Assembly (NCBI GenBank): GCA_020348985.1
Contig: CP070761.1
Span: forward strand, 2,800,021 to 2,864,020
Direction of reading: 5' to 3'
DNA: 64,000 bases
Source: Candidatus Thorarchaeota archaeon
GTDB lineage: Archaea; Asgardarchaeota; Thorarchaeia; Thorarchaeales; Thorarchaeaceae
How positions within the stretch are numbered: the stretch's first letter is position 1; the number at the start of each line of letters is the position of its first letter. Shown piece by piece: positions 35,698-42,417 of the stretch. A program made the position numbers and the translations under genes. The notes beneath the pieces were generated by a model, which saw only the letters and a program-made list of their open reading frames with translations, ran no database searches and was not told the DNA's origin.

Positions 35698-35832
35698 ATG
35701 GCCTGTCCTGAATTTGACGCAGCGGAGAACAAGTGTGGAGTTGACGGTTTCAAATTCTACACGGGCATGCAGAAACCTTGTGAGACCCCTGGAATTAACA
35801 AGGAAAAGTGTCCGCGGTTTGCCATGCAATGA
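35698..35832 (+). CDS. Small four-cysteine protein
   Basis: A 44-residue frame starting at ATG 35698 with GAGGA about 8 bases upstream. Cysteines at residues 3, 13, 28 and 38 (ACPEFD, NKCGVD, KPCETP, EKCPRF) could bind a metal or form two disulfides. A CTTAATATG box lies near 35605-35613, and the intervening leader carries a CATCTC/GAGATG hairpin at 35641-35662. I do not recognise a family. It is the only small gene in a 447-base gap, on the same strand as the arsR-hgcA-hgcB set, and might belong to metal handling; this is inference. Confidence 0.5.
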   Translation: MACPEFDAAENKCGVDGFKFYTGMQKPCETPGINKEKCPRFAMQ

Positions 35833-35998
35833 GAATCTGAACATCTGTTGATCAAGCTTGCTTTTCCAACGAAACACTTCGGGCTGAGTGGGGTGCGCGA
35901 TAATCGCATCCCTCAGTCCATGCTATTACCCTTCTGACATAGTCGAGAGGAATATAGGTCTCCGAGACGCCATCTTGTGTGTTACTATATTCATCAGA

Positions 35999-36018
35999 TT
36001 TATATAAACTAGGTTTAT
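35999..36018 (+). promoter_or_regulatory. TATA box overlapping a perfect dyad, arsR-hgcA-hgcB promoter
   Basis: A strong TATATAAA box at 36001-36008 lies 20-27 bases before the ATG at 36028, so the transcript is probably leaderless. Overlapping the box is the palindrome ATAAAC-TAG-GTTTAT (36004-36018), a 6-base inverted repeat with 3-base spacer, a good candidate for binding of the ArsR-type product to block TBP. Confidence 0.65.
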
Positions 36019-36027
36019 CCAAAGACC

Positions 36028-36420
36028 ATGTCTCAGGAGCATGAGGTTCGCCTGGAGAACTTGGAAAAGGTCCACAAAGAGGCCCCTGAAAAAGCGCCGT
36101 CTTGCGCCCCATACACAGCGAGGCGGCAGGTTATCGATGACTTTCTTGATCATTTCCAGGCAGCCGGACCAGACGTGTTCACAGCATCCATCAGGACTGG
36201 TGTTGTTCTCCTTCTTCTAAAACTCGATGCGGCATGCGTCTGCGAGATACAGTGTGCACTGGATGAGCCTCGTCAACCACTGCTTTCACATCATTTGCGA
36301 GAGATGAAGAAAGCAGGATGGTTGAATAGCGAGAGGCGCGGGAGATGGACCTACTACTCTCTGGAAGATAAGAAACGAGAGTCTATGATTCGGCTCATAA
36401 AGTTCCTTGGAGCAGAATAA
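36028..36420 (+). CDS. ArsR-family metal-responsive repressor
   Basis: A 130-residue winged-helix protein with the ArsR features ACVCEIQCAL (CVC metal-binding pair in the helix before the recognition helix), PLLSHHLREMKKAGWLN (recognition helix) and RRGRWTYYSL (wing). Such repressors release DNA when arsenite, mercury or related thiophiles bind the cysteines. An N-terminal extension of about 30 residues contains another cysteine (SCAPY). Its gene is directly followed (2-base gap) by the methyltransferase-HgcA fusion, and its own promoter carries the palindrome described separately. ArsR-type repressors adjoining hgcAB are known from some mercury methylators. Confidence 0.85.
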   Translation: MSQEHEVRLENLEKVHKEAPEKAPSCAPYTARRQVIDDFLDHFQAAGPDVFTASIRTGVVLLLLKLDAACVCEIQCALDEPRQPLLSHHLREMKKAGWLNSERRGRWTYYSLEDKKRESMIRLIKFLGAE

Positions 36421-36422
36421 CA

Positions 36423-38159
36423 ATGGCAGTAGCATACATGGAACGTTTGGAGCGGTTTCCTGAGACATATGACGAGGCCTTTGACGAAGTCCTTGAAGGA
36501 AGAGGAAACCAAATCAGAGAACGCATTCTTGATATGATCAGGCCAGGAATGCGTGTTCTTGATTTGGGCTGTGGTCCCGGCCTCTTGGCAATGGAAGCAG
36601 CTAAGAAAGGAGCAACAGTATTCGGAGTCGACGCGAATCCGAGGATGATTGGTCTCGCGAAGATTAGATCTGCGTCCATGGAAAAACCTCCGAACTTCCT
36701 TCAAGGTGACATTCTGACCTTAGGAGAAGAAATCGATAGGATTGACATCAATACCGTCGATGCTAGCGACCTTCACCAACAGAAGTTTGACCTGGTTGTC
36801 AGCACATTTCTCTTATCAGAGCTCAAGCCAGCTCATCGCAGTGTCTTCATGCACATTGTCAAGACGATGCTCCGTGATGATGGCTTCTTTGCAGTCGCCT
36901 CTGAGACCCTTCCCGCGTCCAGATCTGATAGGAAGGAATTCTGGAGGAATCGAAAGGAAGTAGAGGTCGAATCCGGAAAGCGCCTTCTTCCTCCCGTTAC
37001 TGACTTGGAGAGTCTTGCCACTTCAGTCGGGCTGGTTGTTGATAGCAGTGATAAGTTTGGATCCGAGATCACTTTCATTGTTGGCCGAAAGAACGACTCT
37101 GAAGTTTCCAGTGTGTTTCGAACTAGGTCCAGAGCCTATCTTGGGGCGCGGGCAAGAGCGAGAATATGGATAGACCATACGACAGGAGGATGGCGGGGCA
37201 TTCCAATCGAGCCCGGCCTCTACAAGATTGGTGAACCCACACCAGAAAGTCCGGTAATCGTGACTGCAAACTACGAGTTGACCTACTACACAGTAATGAG
37301 AGCTCTAGACAAAGATCAGATAGATGCGTGGGTGATGGTCTGTGACACCAACGGTATCAACGTTTGGTGTGCGGCCAGAGGAGTCCACTTTGATAGCGAA
37401 GATGTCATCCACATGATCCGTCTAACAGGTTTGTCAGAGATTGTGAGTCACAGAGAGCTGATCCTGCCACAGCTGGCCGCTGCAGGAATGGACCCTACGA
37501 TGATTCACAGAAGAAGCGGATTCAGAGTACGATATGGCCCCGTTAGAATCCAAGACCTATCGAGATGGTTCGAGCTAGAAAAGCCAAGGCCCAAGCCAAG
37601 AGATATGGCCACAATCACATTTAACTTCAGAGAGAGAATGGAACAGACAGTTGCACATATACCATTCCTTTTTGCGGTCCTTCTGTGGAAACCAATGTTC
37701 GCGATACTTGGGATCCTAACATTGGTCAACGTTGGTCTGTTCGTTGGACTGCCATCAGCTTTTGCCACCCTTTATCCTACTACTATGGCTATTCTTCTGC
37801 TAATTGGAGAATTCCTTCTAGCACTATTCGGGAATGCAATTGTTCTAGGCGTGGTTTTTCCGGTCTTGCCTTCGAAGGGTAATTCATTCTGGAGAAGAGG
37901 AATCGGGTTGGCGGCTATTACAATGCCACTTGCGGCGGCCATCATGCTACTTATCGGTGTTCACTGGACCGAGTTTGTGGTATGGGAGGCAGCTCAGTTT
38001 GTAATGGTCACATCTTTGACAATGGACTGGTCAGGAATGACAACAGTGAGCGACCCGAAGGTAATAAGAAGGGAGTATCCGTATATGATATTGACACTCA
38101 AGATTGGTGCTGCCTTCATCATCGGATTCAATATACTTGTAGCACTTATGGGATGGTGA
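36423..38159 (+). CDS. hgcA: SAM-dependent methyltransferase fused to HgcA-like corrinoid membrane protein
   Basis: A 578-residue fusion. Residues 1-215 are a class I SAM methyltransferase (motif I VLDLGCGPG at 45-53, acidic GVDANP, and FDLVVSTFLLSEL). Residues about 225-385 match the corrinoid-binding domain of HgcA: ARIWIDHTTGGWRG, PGLYKIGEPTPESPVIVTANYELT, DAWVMVCDTNG, the cap helix NVWCAARG (313-320, Cys316 as lower cobalt ligand), SEIVSHRELILPQLAAAG, and RRSGFRVRYGPVR. Residues about 400-578 hold five predicted transmembrane helices as in HgcA, ending MDWSGMTTVSDPKVIRREYP. HgcA transfers a methyl group from cobalamin to Hg(II). The cap motif differs from the standard N(V/I)WCA(A/G)GK in having Arg-Gly for Gly-Lys. 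HgcB follows 6 bases after the stop. Confidence 0.87.
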   Translation: MAVAYMERLERFPETYDEAFDEVLEGRGNQIRERILDMIRPGMRVLDLGCGPGLLAMEAAKKGATVFGVDANPRMIGLAKIRSASMEKPPNFLQGDILTLGEEIDRIDINTVDASDLHQQKFDLVVSTFLLSELKPAHRSVFMHIVKTMLRDDGFFAVASETLPASRSDRKEFWRNRKEVEVESGKRLLPPVTDLESLATSVGLVVDSSDKFGSEITFIVGRKNDSEVSSVFRTRSRAYLGARARARIWIDHTTGGWRGIPIEPGLYKIGEPTPESPVIVTANYELTYYTVMRALDKDQIDAWVMVCDTNGINVWCAARGVHFDSEDVIHMIRLTGLSEIVSHRELILPQLAAAGMDPTMIHRRSGFRVRYGPVRIQDLSRWFELEKPRPKPRDMATITFNFRERMEQTVAHIPFLFAVLLWKPMFAILGILTLVNVGLFVGLPSAFATLYPTTMAILLLIGEFLLALFGNAIVLGVVFPVLPSKGNSFWRRGIGLAAITMPLAAAIMLLIGVHWTEFVVWEAAQFVMVTSLTMDWSGMTTVSDPKVIRREYPYMILTLKIGAAFIIGFNILVALMGW

Positions 38160-38165
38160 TGTGAA

Positions 38166-38495
38166 GTGACAATCGCGGTAGCAGAAACCAAAGAGGGGTT
38201 ACAGTACAATCCCACGCTGTGCAATCGTTGCGGCATTTGCGTTGAAGTGTGTCCGTTTAATGTCTGGGAAATACCAGAGGAAGGCCCAGCAATTCCTGCA
38301 AGATCAGAGGACTGCACGAATTGCACCGCTTGCGCAAAGAATTGTTTGGGTGGCGCCCTATCTGTAACAAACATGGGCTGTGGCTGCGTTTGGAACCAGG
38401 GGGCACAACTTCAGGGCAAATGTTCGGACACAGTCGTAGGAAATTTCTCGCCACAGTCAGATAGTGAAACCGACAGCACTTCTTGTTGTGGATAG
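38166..38495 (+). CDS. hgcB: HgcB-like ferredoxin
   Basis: A 109-residue ferredoxin starting at GTG 38166, 6 bases after the fusion stop. Two four-cysteine clusters (CNRCGICVEVCP and CTNCTACAKNCL) fit two [4Fe-4S] centres; the second lacks the closing proline. Next come MGCGCVW, a further Cys86 and a C-terminal Cys107-Cys108 pair. Paired C-terminal cysteines and a cysteine after the second cluster are features of HgcB, which reduces the HgcA corrinoid and may shuttle mercury to it. The Ser/Thr/Asp-rich tail before CCG is longer than I would expect. Confidence 0.83.
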   Translation: MTIAVAETKEGLQYNPTLCNRCGICVEVCPFNVWEIPEEGPAIPARSEDCTNCTACAKNCLGGALSVTNMGCGCVWNQGAQLQGKCSDTVVGNFSPQSDSETDSTSCCG

Positions 38496-38607
38496 CACTC
38501 TTTGTTCCATCGAAACTGACGTCCACACTGGTCGGAGTCCGTCAACACATCTGTTAAAAGAGAGAACACATAGAGTGCAGTAGGACGTCTATTAGGAGGC
38601 GACAGGG

Positions 38608-39393
38608 ATTACTCCGAAAGTTCTATCGAGAAAGCCGTTTGTGTTGATGCTTCAAGATGACTCAGGTGAATTGACCCCGGTCAAGCTTGATCCAGCCCTT
38701 GTTTCAAGTGACAACGCAATCATCGTACTTGATGAAATCAATGACACTTGTTGGGTCTTCATTGGGAGGCATGTGAATATGCCGACCCGAATGCATGCTC
38801 TCAGAATGGGCAAGTCAGTGGCGAAGTCTGGATACAAGATTGGCGTCACGACAATAGGAATGGGATCAAGTCGTATCGTCGAGATGCTAGAAAAGGACGA
38901 CAGTGACGCGGATGTTGTAGCAGCCATAGCGGAATTTAGGGATACCCTCTCGGGAAGATGGGCCTTTGACGACAAGGTTCTAGCCTTCCGAGGAGAGGTC
39001 GTGGAAGAACCGATCGCAGGCGCTCCTGAGCCAACACCAGCACCAGAACCCGTGGAAGCATATGAGGAACCAACTCTTGTTGCTGAGACAATCGAAGAGG
39101 AACCAGAGGTTCCAGCTGAGGTGCCTGCTCCGTCCCCAGAGCCAACAGTTACGCTAGGCGAAAAGAAGCTTGCCTACCTACTCTATTCTGCGGTGAAACA
39201 CTCTGACCTGATCTATACGGAGAAATTCGAAAGAGATGGGAAGATGGGCGTGAAAGTAGAAGCACCGGGTACAATGGTAATTGAGGTTATCATGGACGGG
39301 GACGATCTCAAGGTTGATCCAGCAACCTTCGGTGACAGCGAAATGGCTCAGAGTGTAAAATCTGAGTACGAGACTTGGCTAGGAAAGGTTTGA
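38608..39393 (+). CDS. Gelsolin-like domain protein with Pro/Glu linker and C-terminal domain
   Basis: A protein of about 260 residues. The N-terminal 95 residues form a gelsolin-type repeat (AIIVLDEINDTCWVFIGRHVNMPTRM, then GYKIGVTTIGMGSSRIVEML), followed by a linker rich in Pro, Glu and Ala (about 50 residues), and a C-terminal alpha/beta domain (KLAYLLYSAVKHSDLIYTEKF, then GTMVIEVIMDGDDLKVD). A homologous repeat is in the gene at 334-603. The gene lacks an ATG: AGGAGG at 38594-38599 lies 8 bases before an ATT at 38608 that begins ITPKVLSRKPFVLMLQDD, while the first standard start is GTG 38641, which would remove a predicted strand. I give the ATT reading with moderate confidence. Confidence 0.7.
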   Translation: MTPKVLSRKPFVLMLQDDSGELTPVKLDPALVSSDNAIIVLDEINDTCWVFIGRHVNMPTRMHALRMGKSVAKSGYKIGVTTIGMGSSRIVEMLEKDDSDADVVAAIAEFRDTLSGRWAFDDKVLAFRGEVVEEPIAGAPEPTPAPEPVEAYEEPTLVAETIEEEPEVPAEVPAPSPEPTVTLGEKKLAYLLYSAVKHSDLIYTEKFERDGKMGVKVEAPGTMVIEVIMDGDDLKVDPATFGDSEMAQSVKSEYETWLGKV

Positions 39394-39453
39394 AGGGACA
39401 AGAGATTGGGGCAAGATGTGTATTGTCTTGCCTCACTTTGTTTCTAGCTAGGG

Positions 39454-40209
39454 TCAGTTTCTTCTGACTCGGTACCAGTATCGATAGACTTCCTCGAATC
39501 CTAACTTATTATACAGCCGTAGGGCGGGCTTGTTCTCTGTTTCTACCTGTAGATAGCACTTCGCCGCCCCTCTTCGCCGACCCCATTCAGCTATAGCAGA
39601 GTTGATTGACAATGCCACTCCCTGTCTCCTGTAGTTGTCCAATGTAACTAATGAAAAGAGACCAACCCACTCATTCTCGCGAACTCCGAACCCTACACCG
39701 ACAATCCCGCCGTCCATTGACACACTAGCGAAAACCTTCTCAGGTAGCGTTCTATCCATGATACCCTTCCGCGTCGCAAGACTATGACGATCGAAATTCC
39801 CGCCCTTTGCGTAAGCATTCAACCAAGACGGGGTCGGCGCATCTATCAAATCAACTTCATGTTTTCCGCCGTTACTTGCGACCGAGTCGATTGGCGCAGT
39901 CTGGATCGAAACGGTCAACCCCAATTCAAATCCAAATGCTTGAACGGTATCATCGAGATTCGATGGCTCGCAAGCCGGGCTCATCTGAAAACGAGGAGGA
40001 AGTCCTCGGCTTTCGTAGAATCCTATCACATGTTCTATGGCTTTCGAGGTCTCCATCTTGGGTGATCCGATAGGGAGTGCGCTGTTTGCTCTTCGAGTTA
40101 TTCCATCGTTTGCTCTCAGAATCCATTCACCAAGGTACTCCAAGTCACGTGCCCGCCAAGCGTTGAATGCGATTCTTTCGAGTTTGGCAATCTCTTTGAG
40201 GGGCAACAA
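39454..40209 (-). CDS. GNAT-family N-acetyltransferase
   Basis: A 251-residue protein with a C-terminal GNAT fold: VGLFSLVTLDNYRRQGVALSINSAIAEWGRRRGAAKCYLQVE (acetyl-CoA loop RRQGVA) and ending LYNKLGFEEVYRYWYR. The N-terminal half is a second, degenerate GNAT-like lobe. Substrate unknown; amines or protein N-termini are typical. Starts at TTG 40209 with GGAGG 10 bases upstream; no ATG is available in frame. Confidence 0.8.
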   Translation of the reverse strand: MLPLKEIAKLERIAFNAWRARDLEYLGEWILRANDGITRRANSALPIGSPKMETSKAIEHVIGFYESRGLPPRFQMSPACEPSNLDDTVQAFGFELGLTVSIQTAPIDSVASNGGKHEVDLIDAPTPSWLNAYAKGGNFDRHSLATRKGIMDRTLPEKVFASVSMDGGIVGVGFGVRENEWVGLFSLVTLDNYRRQGVALSINSAIAEWGRRRGAAKCYLQVETENKPALRLYNKLGFEEVYRYWYRVRRN

Positions 40210-40261
40210 TTGGCATATACCTCCGTGTCATATCGTCTGAGAGATGCCATGTCACGCTGTA

Positions 40262-40303
40262 GTCACATTAATGAACCTGACTCCTGCACATTTCTAATGT
40301 GAC
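40262..40303 (+). promoter_or_regulatory. Inverted repeat at the galT promoter
   Basis: GTCACATTA (40262-40270) and TAATGTGAC (40295-40303) are exact inverted 9-base repeats 24 bases apart. The left arm overlaps the probable TATA (ACATTAATG), and the right arm ends 6 bases before the galT ATG. It could be a repressor operator or an RNA hairpin controlling the start. Confidence 0.6.
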
Positions 40304-40309
40304 AGGACC

Positions 40310-41248
40310 ATGAGCAGGCTTCGCTGGAACATGATTCTAGGAGAATGGGTTATAGTCACGCCTCATAGAGCTGATAGACCGTTTCAAGACCCAAGCAGGG
40401 ACTGCCCTTTCTGTCCAGGAAAGGAAGAAACCTCTGGAGATTGGACCGTGCTGACTTTGGATAACAAGTTCCCATCATTGCATCCGGAGCCAGGCATTGT
40501 GCCTTTGGACGCTAATGTAGTTTTAGAGGCCCCAGCATATGGTGAATGCAAGGTGATAGTCTATTCTCCCAACCATGAAGCACAAATTGAGAATCTGGAT
40601 GATGATGAAGTAGGCCGGATTCTTGGTGAATACATACGGGTGTTCAATAGCCTCGATTCGAAGCAGGGGGTAGAATATGTTTACCAATTCGAGAACAGAG
40701 GCGAAGCAATTGGAGTGAGTCTGAGTCATCCCCACGCTCAAGTGTACGCACTTCCCTTCGTACCACCTCGAATCAAGAGAGAGCTCGGACAGGTTGAGAA
40801 GTGGCTGAAGGAGGACGGGAGCTGCTTATTCTGTCACATGCTCCAGAAAGAGGTCGAAGCGGGACAAAGAGTCGTCGCTGAAACAGACAACTTCGTCACA
40901 ATCGTTCCGTTTGGTGCAAGACTACCATTTGAGGTGCATATCTATCCAAGAGATCATGTATCCAGTTTGACGGAGCTAGAAGGGGTGCTGCACGAACTTG
41001 CATCTGTGATTAGGGATGTCGTTCAGAGATTCTCGAAACTCTTTGACGAAAACTCGTACGTTATGGCGTTTCATACAAGACCCTCTAAAGGTGACTTCTC
41101 TCACTGGCACTTCCACATAGAGTTCTACCCGCCTTGGCGAGACCGTTCAAGAATCAAGTACCTGGCAGGTCTAGAGACTGGCACCTGGGTATATACTAAT
41201 GACACAATCCCCGAGAATGTGGCTCAAGAACTTAGAGAGGCGCTCTAG
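40310..41248 (+). CDS. galT: Galactose-1-phosphate uridylyltransferase
   Basis: A 312-residue HIT-superfamily nucleotidyltransferase: CPFCPGKEE zinc pair, NRGEAIGVSLSHPHAQVYALPFVP with the catalytic HPHAQ motif, then CLFCHMLQKEVE and a C-terminal HWHFHIEFYPPWRDRSRIKYLAG. It exchanges UMP between UDP-glucose and galactose-1-phosphate in the Leloir pathway. Start ATG 40310 follows a small AGGAC ribosome site. The galactokinase-like gene begins 2 bases after its stop. Confidence 0.92.
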   Translation: MSRLRWNMILGEWVIVTPHRADRPFQDPSRDCPFCPGKEETSGDWTVLTLDNKFPSLHPEPGIVPLDANVVLEAPAYGECKVIVYSPNHEAQIENLDDDEVGRILGEYIRVFNSLDSKQGVEYVYQFENRGEAIGVSLSHPHAQVYALPFVPPRIKRELGQVEKWLKEDGSCLFCHMLQKEVEAGQRVVAETDNFVTIVPFGARLPFEVHIYPRDHVSSLTELEGVLHELASVIRDVVQRFSKLFDENSYVMAFHTRPSKGDFSHWHFHIEFYPPWRDRSRIKYLAGLETGTWVYTNDTIPENVAQELREAL

Positions 41249-41250
41249 CT

Positions 41251-42417
41251 ATGCAAGTTCCAGATGGAATGTTGGATGAACTGGAAAGACTACTGGAACA
41301 GACGACACCTACGTACTTGGTGTCCAGAGCCCCCGGAAGGATTGAAGTCCTGGGGAATCACGTTGACTATAATGGCGGCATTGTTCTTGCAGCTACAATA
41401 AATCGATTTGTATGGTCAGTAGGTGTTCAGACAGAAGAACTCGTTGTGCATTCGATGAACATGAATGAAACCCGCAGAATCCAGAGAGAAAACATCAGCC
41501 CGGTGACAGGTCCGGAGTGGCACAGCTATGCGGAAGGGATCTACTGGGCGTTTAAAAGAAGGAACCATGATGTTCTGAATACGACATCCGTCATCTCGGG
41601 GGACGTTCCAATTGGATCAGGTCTGAGTTCTTCTGCGGCATTTGAGGTCTCCCTTGCGAATCTTGTCGCCAGATTAAGTGGAATCAATCTCAATCCCAGA
41701 GCAATGGCAATGATTGCCTTTGAAGCTGAGCGATTGTACTGCCAGGTTTCTTGTGGGGTAATGGATCAATTTACGTCACAGGTAGGTAAACCCGATTCTC
41801 TCCTCGGCATCTTCTGTGCGAATCTGCAAGTCAGACACATTCCATGGCCAAATGACGTTGGACTCGTTATCAGCGATTCAGGAGTCTCGCGTTCTGCGGT
41901 AGAATCACTCAATGAGCGAAGGAATGAATGTCAAGCCGCACTACGCCAATTGACAGAAGGAGGATTCGAAATCAATAATCTCTCAGAGATAGGACAACAA
42001 GAGCTCAGCGATGTTAATGATCTTCTCTCAGAGAGGCTGTTTAAGCGTGTACGTCATGTGGTAGACGAAAACATGAGAGTTGTGCAGGGGATGACGGCTC
42101 TGAGAGAAGGAAACTCGAAGGAATTTGGAAGACTCATGTTCGAGTCCCACGAAAGCTCAAAGAACTTGTACGAGGTGTCTCATGAGAATCTTGACTTGCT
42201 GGTCAATATGGCACGAGGTCTACCAGGTGTCCTTGGAAGCAGACTTACTGGTGCAGGATTGGGCGGGAGTACGATTACTATGGTGAAGGCAAGACATCTT
42301 GCTGAATTCGTGAAGGAGATCGGGAGTGAATATGAACGAGAGTCTGGTAACCAGCCTTCAGTTTATGCGACTCAAATCCCAGGCGGAATCGTCGTCGAGG
42401 AGTGTGGCAAGAAATGA
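41251..42417 (+). CDS. galK: GHMP-family galactokinase-like sugar kinase
   Basis: A 388-residue GHMP kinase with SRAPGRIEVLGNHVDYNGG, PIGSGLSSSAAFEVSLA (phosphate loop), YCQVSCGVMDQFTSQVG and the C-terminal LTGAGLGGSTITMV. It likely phosphorylates the sugar that the adjacent galT uses. The family signature has GEH; here it reads GNH, replacing the sugar-contacting Glu with Asn, so sugar specificity may differ from plain galactose. The stop overlaps the next gene by 4 bases. Confidence 0.87.
   Translation: MQVPDGMLDELERLLEQTTPTYLVSRAPGRIEVLGNHVDYNGGIVLAATINRFVWSVGVQTEELVVHSMNMNETRRIQRENISPVTGPEWHSYAEGIYWAFKRRNHDVLNTTSVISGDVPIGSGLSSSAAFEVSLANLVARLSGINLNPRAMAMIAFEAERLYCQVSCGVMDQFTSQVGKPDSLLGIFCANLQVRHIPWPNDVGLVISDSGVSRSAVESLNERRNECQAALRQLTEGGFEINNLSEIGQQELSDVNDLLSERLFKRVRHVVDENMRVVQGMTALREGNSKEFGRLMFESHESSKNLYEVSHENLDLLVNMARGLPGVLGSRLTGAGLGGSTITMVKARHLAEFVKEIGSEYERESGNQPSVYATQIPGGIVVEECGKK

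Noticed and set aside
36423..38159. Annotation as ordinary, proven mercury methylator HgcA
   Set aside because: The changed cap motif and fused methyltransferase make the activity uncertain, so I call it HgcA-like rather than assert Hg methylation.
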